DNA of 64,000 nt from an uncultured Exiguobacterium sp. (GTDB taxonomy: Bacteria > Bacillota > Bacilli > Exiguobacteriales > Exiguobacteriaceae), in assembly GCA_913775715.1 (NCBI GenBank), contig CAJYMC010000007.1:1240001-1304000 (forward strand), in the 5' to 3' direction. Position 1 is the stretch's first letter, and every line of letters begins with the position of its first letter. Shown in pieces: positions 8,848 through 17,241 of the stretch. The notes under the pieces were generated by a model. The model searched no databases, was not told where the DNA came from, and saw nothing but the letters and a program-made list of their open reading frames with translations. The position numbers were made by a program, and so were the translations under genes.

Positions 8848-9549
8848 TCAAGCTTCCCGGACAGTCCGGCGTTCAATGCGTTTTTCATAATCCGTTCCGA
8901 CGACGATGCGCTGGACGTAGACAGCAGGTGTATGAATCTCATTCGGGTCGAGTTCACCGACTTCGACCAGTTCTTCGACTTCGACAATCGTTACTTTTCC
9001 GGCTGTCGCGACGATCGGGTTAAAATTGCGTGACGTCTTCCGGAAGACGAGATTCCCGAGTCGATCTGCTTTCCATGCCTTGACGATCGCAAAATCGCCG
9101 ACGATTCCTTCTTCGAGCAGATACGTCTTCCCGTCGAACTCTTTTTGTTCCTTTCCTTCAGCAATCGGTGTGCCGACGCCTGTTGGTGTATAGAAACCAG
9201 GAATGCCAGCTCCACCGGCACGGATACGTTCCGCAAGCGTACCTTGGGGGACGAGATCGACTTCAATCTCGCCACTGAGGTATTGTTGTTCGAACGTCTT
9301 GTTTTCCCCGACATACGACGAAATCATCTTCTTGATTTGTCGCGTCTGCAAGAGGAGACCAAGTCCAAAATCATCGACGCCACAATTGTTACTGACGACC
9401 GTCAAATCCTTGACGCCCTTTTCTTGTAACGCCGTAATGGATTTTTCCGGGATTCCGCAGAGTCCGAAGCCCCCTACGACTAGCGTCGCCCCGTCAAAAA
9501 TGTCTGCTGTTGCTTCCGCGAATGATCCGTATACTTTCCCCTGCTTCAT
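8848..9549 (-). CDS. scoA: Succinyl-CoA:3-ketoacid CoA-transferase subunit A
   Basis: 233 residues. The glycine-rich [12 protein letters not shown] segment near the N-terminus and [14 protein letters not shown] are family signatures of CoA-transferase subunit A. Forms an active complex with ScoB encoded next. Ribosome site AAAGGGGG precedes the ATG. Follows the permease gene by 25 bases in the same operon. Confidence 0.93.
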   Translation of the reverse strand: MKQGKVYGSFAEATADIFDGATLVVGGFGLCGIPEKSITALQEKGVKDLTVVSNNCGVDDFGLGLLLQTRQIKKMISSYVGENKTFEQQYLSGEIEVDLVPQGTLAERIRAGGAGIPGFYTPTGVGTPIAEGKEQKEFDGKTYLLEEGIVGDFAIVKAWKADRLGNLVFRKTSRNFNPIVATAGKVTIVEVEELVEVGELDPNEIHTPAVYVQRIVVGTDYEKRIERRTVREA

Positions 9550-9574
9550 CTGATGATGCCCCCTTTAAAAATAC

Positions 9575-11014
9575 TTAGTACAAACCAGTCAAGCTATACA
9601 ATCCGATCATCAAGAAGACCGTCACTGTCTTGAGAATCGTAATCATGAAGATGTCCTTATACGACTGACGATGCGTCAGCCCCGTAACGGCAAGTAACGT
9701 GATGACGGCACCGTTATGCGGTAACGTATCCATTCCGCCGGACGCCATCGAGATGACACGGTGCATGACTTCCGGTGGTACGCCACCCGATGTAATCGCC
9801 TGCGTATATTTATCTGACATCGCACTTAACGCGATCCCCATCCCACCCGATGCGGAACCAGTGACGCCGGCAAGCGTCGTCGTCGTAACGGCTCCGTTGA
9901 CGAGCGGATTCGTGAATGTCTCCGAGATTCCGCTTGAGACGGATTTAAATCCTGGTAACGCCGCAATGACGCCACCGAATCCATACTCAGCACCTGTATT
10001 CATGACCGCTAAGAGCGCACCACCAATACTGATGTTCAGACCAGCTTGGAAGTTCGTCTTGATCTTTGGGAAATCATAGAGCATGGCTGCGAGAATTCCG
10101 ATTAATAACGCCATTTGGACGGACCAGATCGCAAGAACGGCTGGTGTCTCGATTTTTCCGAATGCTTCTAGACCAATCGCCGAAAAATCGAATCCTTCTG
10201 GATACCATTTCGGAATCGAAAGTGTGAAGACTTTGTTCATAACGGCAACAAGGACGAGTGGAACGAAGGCAAGAACTTGCCGATAGACCGGTTGACGATC
10301 CGTCTCGAGCGTCATTTCTGGTTCATTCTTCAACTCCATCTGCGGTGCGGCACTGGCAGCCGTTGCTTCAAATCCAGCGTATCCTTCACCTGCTTGATGG
10401 GCTTTTTTCTTACGTGACTCGAGATACCACATGCCGACGACTAGGATGAACAATCCACCGACTGAGCCCATGATCGGCGCAGCGTAGATATCCGTTTTGA
10501 AGAACGTCGTTGGGATGACGTTCTGAATCTGAGGTGTTCCTGGTAAGGCATCCATCGTGAACGTGAACGCACCAAGTGCGATTGTTCCCGGGATGAGGCG
10601 TTTCGGGATGTTCGCTTCGCGGAACAAGTTCGCAGCGAACGGATAGACAGCGAACACGACGACGAATAAGCTGACGCCGCTGTATGTAAGAATGGCGCCG
10701 AGTAAAACGATAGCAAGGATGGCGCGCTTCGCACCGATCATACGGATGATCGTCTTTGCGATCGACTCCGCGATGCCGGACATCTCAACGACTTTTCCGA
10801 AAATCGCTCCGAGGAGGAAGACCGGGAAGTACGCTTTGATGAAGCCGACCATCTTTTCCATGAAAATATTCGAGAAGAAGGGTAACACCCAGTCCGGGTT
10901 TGTTAGTAAGACGGCGAACAAGGCACAAATCGGAGCAAATAGGATGACCGAAAAACCACGATAGGCAACGAACATCAATAAGGATAAGGCAAGAAGAATG
11001 ATGACAAGTTCCAT
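9575..11014 (-). CDS. GntP-family permease, probably for hydroxybutyrate or a related short-chain acid
   Basis: 479 residues with about 12 membrane helices; the helix pattern and a GALLAVMNTGAEYGFGGVI stretch fit the GntP/ion-transporter superfamily. First gene of the operon ending with thiolase. B. subtilis yxjC occupies the same place before scoAB-yxjF, so import of 3-hydroxybutyrate or acetoacetate is the likely role, by context. Start placed at the ATG eight bases after AAGGAG; a TTG six codons upstream overlaps that site. Substrate not proven. Confidence 0.8.
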   Translation of the reverse strand: MELVIILLALSLLMFVAYRGFSVILFAPICALFAVLLTNPDWVLPFFSNIFMEKMVGFIKAYFPVFLLGAIFGKVVEMSGIAESIAKTIIRMIGAKRAILAIVLLGAILTYSGVSLFVVVFAVYPFAANLFREANIPKRLIPGTIALGAFTFTMDALPGTPQIQNVIPTTFFKTDIYAAPIMGSVGGLFILVVGMWYLESRKKKAHQAGEGYAGFEATAASAAPQMELKNEPEMTLETDRQPVYRQVLAFVPLVLVAVMNKVFTLSIPKWYPEGFDFSAIGLEAFGKIETPAVLAIWSVQMALLIGILAAMLYDFPKIKTNFQAGLNISIGGALLAVMNTGAEYGFGGVIAALPGFKSVSSGISETFTNPLVNGAVTTTTLAGVTGSASGGMGIALSAMSDKYTQAITSGGVPPEVMHRVISMASGGMDTLPHNGAVITLLAVTGLTHRQSYKDIFMITILKTVTVFLMIGLYSLTGLY

Positions 11015-11036
11015 GAGTAAGATCTCCTTCAAATTT

Positions 11037-11050
11037 AGTAAGCGCTTTCA
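11037..11050 (-). promoter_or_regulatory. cre site (CcpA operator) in the leader of the ketone-body operon
   Basis: On the minus strand TGAAAGCGCTTACT matches the cre consensus TGWAANCGNTNWCA at all but the last base. It lies just downstream of the predicted start of transcription, the position for roadblock repression in rich carbon. Confidence 0.7.
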
Positions 11051-11065
11051 TATCGCTTCTTCATC

Positions 11066-11094
11066 ATTTAACAATGCAGTATCAAGGAGGTCAA
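11066..11094 (-). promoter_or_regulatory. Sigma-A promoter of the ketone-body operon
   Basis: -35 TTGACC (11089-11094) and -10 TTAAAT (11066-11071) with 17 bases between, on the minus strand. Confidence 0.55.
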
Positions 11095-11111
11095 TTAAAT
11101 TCCGTTAAACT

Positions 11112-11150
11112 ATAAGTTCAGCTTATAGAAATCATAAGTTCACATTATAG
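11112..11150. promoter_or_regulatory. Tandem 17-bp operator, two copies 22 bp apart
   Basis: ATAAGTTCAGCTTATAG (11112-11128) is repeated as ATAAGTTCACATTATAG (11134-11150), 15 of 17 identical. The first, with its flanking bases, is a palindrome (CTATAAG-5-CTTATAG). The 22-bp offset is two helical turns, so two dimers would sit on the same face of DNA. The pair lies upstream of the -35 of the ketone-body promoter, the place of an activator. The regulator is unknown. Confidence 0.55.
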
Positions 11151-11255
11151 ACACAATTAATTTGTCGAGTTTATTTTTTCGGCAAACAGGAGTTAACCCT
11201 TTTATGGCGTATGTCTTTTAAGTAACGTACTTTTAATTGAAAGGATGGACATTTC

Positions 11256-12371
11256 ATGAAAAGCATCCTTTTTGACGTTTTGCATAACGTGACGCTATTA
11301 ATGGCTGGTTTCTATCTGCTCGGAAAATTATCACCGCTCCCGATCACACGTGACTCCCCACGGCTGACACGCGTATTGTACGGTCTTGCTCTAAGTGTCA
11401 TCTCGTTACTACTCATGCAGATGACGATTGAAGCAGCACCTGGCGTCATGGTTGATTTGCGTCATATTCCGGTCGTCGTCGCTGCCTACTTTGGTGGCGC
11501 CATCCCGACAACGATTGTGACGATTGCAATCATCATCTATCGTTTCAGTTTAGGAACGAATCTAGCAGCCTTCACCGCATTCGGCTTCATTGTCGCCGTT
11601 GCTTTAGGAACGAGCTTAATCGTTCGCGAAATGCCCTCCTATGCAAAACGGACGTTCACACTTGTGACACTATATGCGACGAGTTTGCACGCCCTTGTCT
11701 TATGGATCGTCTTACCAAAACAAATTCTCTTACTCGAAGTGATGGCAGTCGTCATTCCTGCATCGTTCATCAGCAGTTGGCTTGCCCTGCTGATCATTCG
11801 TGATATCCGCCTAACGAAACAGTCGTTACGGATGCTCAAGCAAAAAGCACAACTCGACTTTTTGACGGGATTAAATAATTCACGCGCCTTCAATGAATAC
11901 TTCACAGATGTCAAACAACGATTGATCCTGAGCAAACAGTCCATCGTGTTACTGACGATCGATATCGATCATTTTAAACACGTCAACGATACGTACGGTC
12001 ATGAAGCAGGTGATGAAGTGCTACGGCAGTTCGCCAATCGACTGCGCGATGGAGTGGCAGAAAGCGGGTATTTATCCCGTAACGGTGGCGAGGAATTCTC
12101 TGTCCTGTTTGAGGGCGTGCCACTCGCTGAAGTGATTCCTTTAGCAGAACAATTACGTGAACGGATTGCCTCCAGTCCGTTTCGATTAACGACGACTGAC
12201 CTGCCACTCACGGCATCGTTTGGTTTAGCGGCTTTTGATGAGACGACCTCTCAAATCGATCAGCTCTTACCGGATGCGGATGCCGCACTTTATCAAGCAA
12301 AACAACAAGGGCGAAACCAGGTCATCCTGTTTTCAGCAACAGAAGAATCTGCCGTCAGCTTTCAAGAATAA
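11256..12371 (+). CDS. Membrane-bound diguanylate cyclase (5TM + GGDEF)
   Basis: 371 residues. Five to six hydrophobic helices in the first 190 residues resemble the 5TM-5TMR_LYT sensor domain. A GGDEF domain follows (about 205-360) with LDFLTGLNNSRAF, DIDHFKHVNDTYGHEAGD and the active-site GGEEF, all intact, so synthesis of c-di-GMP from two GTP is expected. The RxxD inhibitory site normally five residues before GGEEF is absent, so product feedback may be weak. Divergent from the ketone-body operon; the ligand sensed is unknown. Confidence 0.85.
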   Translation: MKSILFDVLHNVTLLMAGFYLLGKLSPLPITRDSPRLTRVLYGLALSVISLLLMQMTIEAAPGVMVDLRHIPVVVAAYFGGAIPTTIVTIAIIIYRFSLGTNLAAFTAFGFIVAVALGTSLIVREMPSYAKRTFTLVTLYATSLHALVLWIVLPKQILLLEVMAVVIPASFISSWLALLIIRDIRLTKQSLRMLKQKAQLDFLTGLNNSRAFNEYFTDVKQRLILSKQSIVLLTIDIDHFKHVNDTYGHEAGDEVLRQFANRLRDGVAESGYLSRNGGEEFSVLFEGVPLAEVIPLAEQLRERIASSPFRLTTTDLPLTASFGLAAFDETTSQIDQLLPDADAALYQAKQQGRNQVILFSATEESAVSFQE

Positions 12372-12426
12372 CGATGGACGTCACCTCTGAAATCCGCTAC
12401 CTTTAAAGTAGAGGCAGGTGATTGAC

Positions 12427-12594
12427 ATGAAGTTAACAAAAGGTCCTTATATCCTGATCGGTCTTCTCTTAGGACTCGTGTTCGGATTCATTGGTGACAA
12501 CTTCTATTTGTATGTATCAGCAGGTATTCTCGTCGGAGCACTGCTTGAATTGTATGTTGCATACGAACAACGCAAAAAAAATAAAAAATCATGA
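12427..12594 (+). CDS. Tiny membrane protein, 55 residues
   Basis: Two hydrophobic helices (about residues 8-24 and 27-46) with a basic tail ending KKNKKS. An AGGTGA ribosome site lies upstream of the ATG, and the stop is 13 bases before the DUF350 gene, so the two are probably co-transcribed. No family recognised; it may be a small partner of the DUF350 protein. Confidence 0.6.
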   Translation: MKLTKGPYILIGLLLGLVFGFIGDNFYLYVSAGILVGALLELYVAYEQRKKNKKS

Positions 12595-12607
12595 TGGAGG
12601 TACCAGC

Positions 12608-13012
12608 ATGACATTCAGTGATCTATTCCTTTCAACGCTCTCGTATATCGGTGTCGCGACCGTACTCCTTGCCATCGGTGTTGTCCTGTTCGAGGTGACG
12701 ACGAAATCGAAGGAACTCGAACTCATCCGTAACGGGAAGAAAGCGGCCGTCTACGCCTTCGGTGGACGTATTCTTGGTCTCGCCATCGTCCTCTATTCGA
12801 GTATCTCGAACTCCGTCAGCATTCTCGATATGGTGTTGTGGGGTGCACTTGCGATCGTTTTACAAATCGTTTTATTCTATCTCGCGGATTTACTAATCCC
12901 ACGTTTGAGCATGACGAAAGAGATTGATGCGAACAACGAAGCAGTCGGCTTACTGCTCCTCTTCTTATCGATTTCGATCGGTTTGATCATTGCTGGGTCG
13001 CTTACATATTAA
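12608..13012 (+). CDS. DUF350 (YjfL-like) membrane protein
   Basis: 134 residues with four predicted membrane helices. Spacing and motifs (ELIRNGKKAAVYAFGG, VLWGALAIVLQIVLFYLADL) match the DUF350/YjfL family. An in-frame extension upstream was dropped because GGAGG precedes this ATG and the N-terminus then aligns with the family. Molecular function unknown. Confidence 0.8.
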   Translation: MTFSDLFLSTLSYIGVATVLLAIGVVLFEVTTKSKELELIRNGKKAAVYAFGGRILGLAIVLYSSISNSVSILDMVLWGALAIVLQIVLFYLADLLIPRLSMTKEIDANNEAVGLLLLFLSISIGLIIAGSLTY

Positions 13013-13021
13013 AACGCATGA

Positions 13022-13055
13022 AAACAGCCCTGGATCATTATATCTAGGGCTGTTT
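13022..13055. terminator. Bidirectional terminator
   Basis: Perfect 10-bp stem AAACAGCCCT / AGGGCTGTTT between the convergent DUF350 gene and the hypothetical gene at 13163. Confidence 0.8.
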
Positions 13056-13162
13056 AGATTGTATATCATTTAATCCATATTATAGATTCTAGCTTTATAA
13101 GGTCGTAATCTAACTGTGTCATTCGAAACGTTCAAATTTATCCATCCTAAACCCCATCAATA

Positions 13163-13717
13163 TTAATTCCAAACTGAAGTGATTTCTTTTTCAAACATGA
13201 CGGCCTCTCCTTCTTGAGAACGATCGACCTCATCTTTTATATGATGTACAGGTGCGACGACCTCATTCCAAGCACTCTTCAGATAGTTTGCTTGATCGAC
13301 GTTCATCGATTCCTTACGATGCATATTGCTTGCAACATATTCAAGCGCCTCAATATAAGTAGTATAGTTCTTCGCTACTTTTTGTAAGGATTTTGATTCT
13401 GGATCATTCGACTTGAATTGGAAAGATTTTTCGATGTGGTGCATCGTATCAATCTTCGACCTCAGTTCATTCATGGTCACATTCTTTGTAATGGAATCAC
13501 CCGTCGAATAAGGTGCAAAGTTAGCCATATCTCGCATCGATCTATCGATGTAGTCTTTTCGATTGACTGAATTGACGGTCTTAGCATCCATCAACTTCTC
13601 ATGCTCTTTATCTATATAAGGTGTTGTATAAGGGATATATCCTGCTTGATACGAATACAAGCTTCCCCCGATTAATACAATGACTGTCGAATAGAAATAT
13701 AAATATCGTTTTTTCAA
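13163..13717 (-). CDS. Hypothetical exported or membrane-anchored protein
   Basis: 184 residues from a TTG start with AAGGAG eight bases upstream. One N-terminal hydrophobic helix (about 5-25) acts as anchor or signal peptide; the rest is hydrophilic and helical. No family recognised. First gene of an A+T-rich islet (13.1-16.1 kb) unlike the flanking genes in base composition. Confidence 0.6.
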   Translation of the reverse strand: MKKRYLYFYSTVIVLIGGSLYSYQAGYIPYTTPYIDKEHEKLMDAKTVNSVNRKDYIDRSMRDMANFAPYSTGDSITKNVTMNELRSKIDTMHHIEKSFQFKSNDPESKSLQKVAKNYTTYIEALEYVASNMHRKESMNVDQANYLKSAWNEVVAPVHHIKDEVDRSQEGEAVMFEKEITSVWN

Positions 13718-13842
13718 AATACGCTCTCCTTAATGCTATGGAATTTTATGTATCTTACATCCTTCTATTAAGATCTGTAAAAAATGTTCGGGAGCAGTAG
13801 ACTCCTCATAACATCATTCCTTTCTTTCAAATTGCTAATTTT

Positions 13843-14265
13843 TCAATCCTTCATCGACTTTTGATCCACGATAAGAAATTTAGAAACTATTACAAAAAGT
13901 GGATACGTTAATACAATGGTGATTAAAATGAAGCCTAAACCAGGGCTTGGCATGTCTCCCTCATTCGTGACTGGAATAATCCTACTTATGAGATATGTGA
14001 ATAAAACAAAATAGACGAACCAGGAAAGACAGATGATTCGTTCAAATGACTTATGTAGAGTGGACTTGAAGGTGATCCGTCTAATTAAAAATGGAATACT
14101 GATTAGAGTGATGCATCCGATCATGATATTCAGAGTCCAAAACATACTTGAAGACATATCAGTAAGTCTTATGATTCGATTGATATTTAGCATGAATTGT
14201 AATGGAACGAATAAAGCGATGGCATATAAAAAGCTAGCTATGTTGATGTTTAAAAAGGTTTTCAT
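13843..14265 (-). CDS. Hypothetical four-helix membrane protein
   Basis: 140 residues with four clear hydrophobic helices and basic loops; AAAGGAG precedes the ATG. No family recognised. Same direction as the gene at 13163, separated by about 125 bases. Member of the A+T-rich islet. Confidence 0.6.
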   Translation of the reverse strand: MKTFLNINIASFLYAIALFVPLQFMLNINRIIRLTDMSSSMFWTLNIMIGCITLISIPFLIRRITFKSTLHKSFERIICLSWFVYFVLFTYLISRIIPVTNEGDMPSPGLGFILITIVLTYPLFVIVSKFLIVDQKSMKD

Positions 14266-14612
14266 TCAATGAATCTCCTTTCGAAAACAATGTTTTTCCT
14301 TGAATCATGATTGATACAATCCACATCTTACCAGACCGTGCTTTAGGAAAAGAGATTTTGAGTGCTGTTTTTCACTTTTTTTAATATTTAAAGTAAGATA
14401 GTTCTCTTTTAAATCGTGGTCAAGACTCTTCCTTTGTACGTCTATTAAATGACACACTTCTAATGTGTCGTTCAATAAACTAGAATCCTTAGATGTCCAC
14501 GGGATGAAAATGATATATTAATTAAAGACTGCATCTTATATCGTTGTACCTAAAGTGTTGTCAAACATTCAATTTTGTTAATTATCGATGAAATCCAACT
14601 AAGGGAGACAGT
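14266..14612. other. 347-bp gap without recognised gene
   Basis: A+T-rich intergenic DNA between divergent small membrane-protein genes. No credible reading frame, hairpin or consensus operator was seen; it must hold both promoters. Confidence 0.5.
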
Positions 14613-14930
14613 ATGAACGAAATACTAATGTATACCAATCTTGCTATTGCAAGTCTTACGATCCTTATTTCCTTTACAAAAAAAGTAGAGCAACCAAATT
14701 TTCGAGTACTAGTAATTGGTGTCAATCTATCTATTGTTATAGTAAGTATCGTGCTTTTTATATTTAAAGATAGTGCCACATATAGCACGTTTGTAAAAAC
14801 ACTCTCGATTAGTATCTATATGATATTATTTGTAACCTATGACATCGCAACTAATCGACTTAGAAACATATTAATCTGGTCTTTCCTAGTATGTGCGACT
14901 GTACTCATCTCTGGGCTTTTATTAGAATAA
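14613..14930 (+). CDS. Hypothetical membrane protein
   Basis: 105 residues with four short hydrophobic segments; AGGGAG seven bases before the ATG supports it as real. No family recognised. Followed at once by an unusually long terminator hairpin. Member of the A+T-rich islet. Confidence 0.55.
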   Translation: MNEILMYTNLAIASLTILISFTKKVEQPNFRVLVIGVNLSIVIVSIVLFIFKDSATYSTFVKTLSISIYMILFVTYDIATNRLRNILIWSFLVCATVLISGLLLE

Positions 14931-14933
14931 AAT

Positions 14934-14983
14934 AATAGCGTTAAAATGACCTGATGTAGCAATCAGGTCATTTTAACGCTATT
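14934..14983. terminator. 22-bp perfect terminator hairpin
   Basis: Perfect inverted repeat of 22 bp (14934-14955 with 14962-14983) around a 6-base loop, between the convergent genes at 14613 and 15079. T and A runs at both ends allow it to work both ways. Confidence 0.8.
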
Positions 14984-15078
14984 GAGATGAATGTTTCGAG
15001 TAAGGAACGAATTCAATCTGCACAGTACATGATAAGCTTTTCAAACATCGTTGTAATGAATAGATACGTAAAATGATT

Positions 15079-15348
15079 TTACGGAGTAATCATCACCATA
15101 ACGAAAAAACATACAACAGCCGCTAAAATAGCACCTGTTATCATTTTGAAAACAAATGCCCAGTAAGATAACGATTGTCTGTTATACCGATCCAACTGCC
15201 GGATAGGTAAATTAAGTACGAGCAGAATAACTCCAAATGTTAAAATCATAAAAATATTTGTGTTGAGTTCATAGCGACCAATTAGCATTGTCGTGATAAA
15301 CAGTATAAAACAAGCAATATAACATCGTATTAATAGTCCTTTATTCAC
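15079..15348 (-). CDS. Hypothetical membrane protein
   Basis: 89 residues, three hydrophobic helices, GAGGTGGA before the ATG. No family recognised. Member of the A+T-rich islet. Confidence 0.55.
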   Translation of the reverse strand: MNKGLLIRCYIACFILFITTMLIGRYELNTNIFMILTFGVILLVLNLPIRQLDRYNRQSLSYWAFVFKMITGAILAAVVCFFVMVMITP

Positions 15349-15501
15349 ATATCCACCTCACGGATCAGCATGATTATTTCCTTTTTCATACTATACATTA
15401 TAGATTCCATACGTATGCTTTTATTTTTCTTTTCGAATAAAAGAGCTACATCCTGATATAACATATCGCTATTTCAACTAAATATACGCGAGGCGAAACA
15501 A

Positions 15502-16071
15502 ATGAAAATTAAGCTGCAAAAATTAAATGATATCGAAACTCATCAATACATACCGATCAAATGTAATAGTTCTTTTCCTGAAGCCTATTACGCAGATCTT
15601 TTAGGAAATATGGATGAAACATCGCTACAGTTCATTTAGAAAAAATTGCAAATCAATATGTTGTATTTCTACATGAGATTTCATTATTTTATCGATGAAA
15701 ATGTCACAGAGTACTGCTTAGATCAGAATTTATCTATCGATTGGCTAGGTGAAGGAAATAGCTATAAATTCGCTAAAATAGACGTTGATACCATTCAAAA
15801 ATTTAAAAAATGTTTTTTCTTAATCAATTTAATCACTGAACGCATGGGAGATGTCACGTTATTTTCGGTAAGCGATAATTTAGAGATTCCGAGTGGTGAA
15901 GCCCTTATAACAGATGGTAGATTTTTTATAACTGAGAACAGCGAAAGGGAACGTGTTAAAGTTCTTATTTCGGAAGACGTATATGGCACGTTTCGCTTGA
16001 TGTCTAATGATCCGATGTATACTCTGAAATCCTTAAAGGAGAAGTTAGACGAATTGATTTTCTTTGTTTAA
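15502..16071 (+). pseudogene. Broken hypothetical gene with two compensating frameshifts
   Basis: An ATG at 15502 (GAGG eight bases upstream) opens a frame that stops at TAG 15637-15639. The same frame resumes and reads to 16071. Between about 15625 and 15690 the -1 frame reads much more like protein (TVHLEKIANQYVVFLHEISLF), after which the original frame continues DENVTEYCLDQNLSIDW. The simplest account is loss of one base near 15625 and gain of one T in the T run near 15686. The restored product would be about 190 residues, cytoplasmic, of no family recognised. Sequencing error is the alternative to true decay. Confidence 0.55.
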
Positions 16072-16154
16072 AGAGCTACTAACTCATAAAAAAACTTTCA
16101 TATTCTTAAAAAACTTTTTCTAAATATACGGCTATGTTATTGCAACTACAATTA

Positions 16155-16195
16155 AAACGGCTAGAGCCCGTTCAAATCCTGGACTCAAGCCGTTT
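16155..16195 (-). terminator. Terminator of the rpiA transcript
   Basis: 8-bp stem AAACGGCT / AGCCGTTT with a long loop, just after the stop of the small gene downstream of rpiA. Confidence 0.55.
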
Positions 16196-16218
16196 AAATA
16201 CCTCATAGCTAATTGCTG

Positions 16219-16479
16219 TTATTTTTCAAGCTCCTCTAGCTCAGTCCGCGAACGTGGAAAACCATTCGCTTGCCACTCGGCTCGATAGATCGAATCGAGT
16301 TTCGTCAATCCGACCTCATCCGGGTCCTTCGCAGCATCTGGACTCGGATCCTGATCGAGATGCGCTAAATAGTCACGTAACGCATCTGTCTGTGTTCCCT
16401 GTTCCCGCTTCCTGTATAACAGTAGACTCGCACCGGCAATGACACCTGCTCCGAATAAATACCGTTTTTTCAAGCCCAT
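16219..16479 (-). CDS. Small membrane-anchored hypothetical protein
   Basis: 86 residues: one N-terminal hydrophobic helix (about 6-21), then a hydrophilic acidic tail. It starts 21 bases after rpiA ends and shares its direction, so it is probably co-transcribed. No family recognised. Confidence 0.6.
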   Translation of the reverse strand: MGLKKRYLFGAGVIAGASLLLYRKREQGTQTDALRDYLAHLDQDPSPDAAKDPDEVGLTKLDSIYRAEWQANGFPRSRTELEELEK

Positions 16480-16500
16480 ACGGTTTCCTTCTTTCTTCCC

Positions 16501-17199
16501 TTAAACCAATCCACCGCCGTCACGTAGTCGTGGATGCGCGATACGTTTGACCTTTCCCTCTTCGACCGTCAGGACATGATCGGGCTGTCGCTCGAAGTAA
16601 CCCGTCTCGAGTACACCAGACCAGCTCTTCACTTCTTTTGCGAACAATCGGACGTCCGAGATGGCTGATAAGTCTACGTCAAGAATCACGTGCCCTCCAT
16701 CTGTAACGAAGGGACGATCGTCTTTCAGCCGCAACGTTGCGGATACATGCTTATCACGCAACCGTTGTCGTACATACGGTAACGCAAACGGATCCAGTTC
16801 GACCGGTAACGGTCCGCTTAAATGATGGACGAACTTCGAGGAATCTGTCAGATAGAGCAATTCCCGACTCATCAGTGCGACGATTTTCTCGCGAAATAAT
16901 GCACCGCCACCACCTTTGATTGTTTGAAAGCGTCCGTCAATCTGATCAATCCCATCGATCGTCACATCGATTTCCATTCCCTCTTCCAAATCAATCAACG
17001 GAATGTGTAACTGTTCCGCGAGTCGTACCGTCGCAAGTGACGTCGCTACGCCCCGAATCTGTAGACCTGCCTGCACAAGTGGACCGAGCGCCTCGATGAA
17101 CCGTTCCGTCGTCGAGCCCGTCCCAAGACCCACTATCATCCCGTCTTTCACGTAAGTTAGTGCTGCCTCAGCGACTAATTGTTTCTCCTGTTCATACAT
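16501..17199 (-). CDS. rpiA: Ribose-5-phosphate isomerase A
   Basis: 232 residues. Interconverts ribose-5-phosphate and ribulose-5-phosphate in the pentose phosphate pathway. Family motifs are [15 protein letters not shown] (phosphate binding), TIDGIDQID and [14 protein letters not shown] with the catalytic acid. Of two nearby ATG codons, the second has GGAGG at seven bases and was chosen. Lies 42 bases after the peptidase gene on the same strand. Confidence 0.95.
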   Translation of the reverse strand: MYEQEKQLVAEAALTYVKDGMIVGLGTGSTTERFIEALGPLVQAGLQIRGVATSLATVRLAEQLHIPLIDLEEGMEIDVTIDGIDQIDGRFQTIKGGGGALFREKIVALMSRELLYLTDSSKFVHHLSGPLPVELDPFALPYVRQRLRDKHVSATLRLKDDRPFVTDGGHVILDVDLSAISDVRLFAKEVKSWSGVLETGYFERQPDHVLTVEEGKVKRIAHPRLRDGGGLV

Positions 17200-17241
17200 C
17201 CGCATCCCTCCCTACATTTCTGTTCCCGTTTCGATTCGTCT

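Noticed and set aside
8232..9023. 263-codon frame on the plus strand opposite scoB and scoA
   Set aside because: It lies fully antisense to two well-conserved CoA-transferase genes and has an Arg/Asp/Phe-rich composition typical of a shadow frame.
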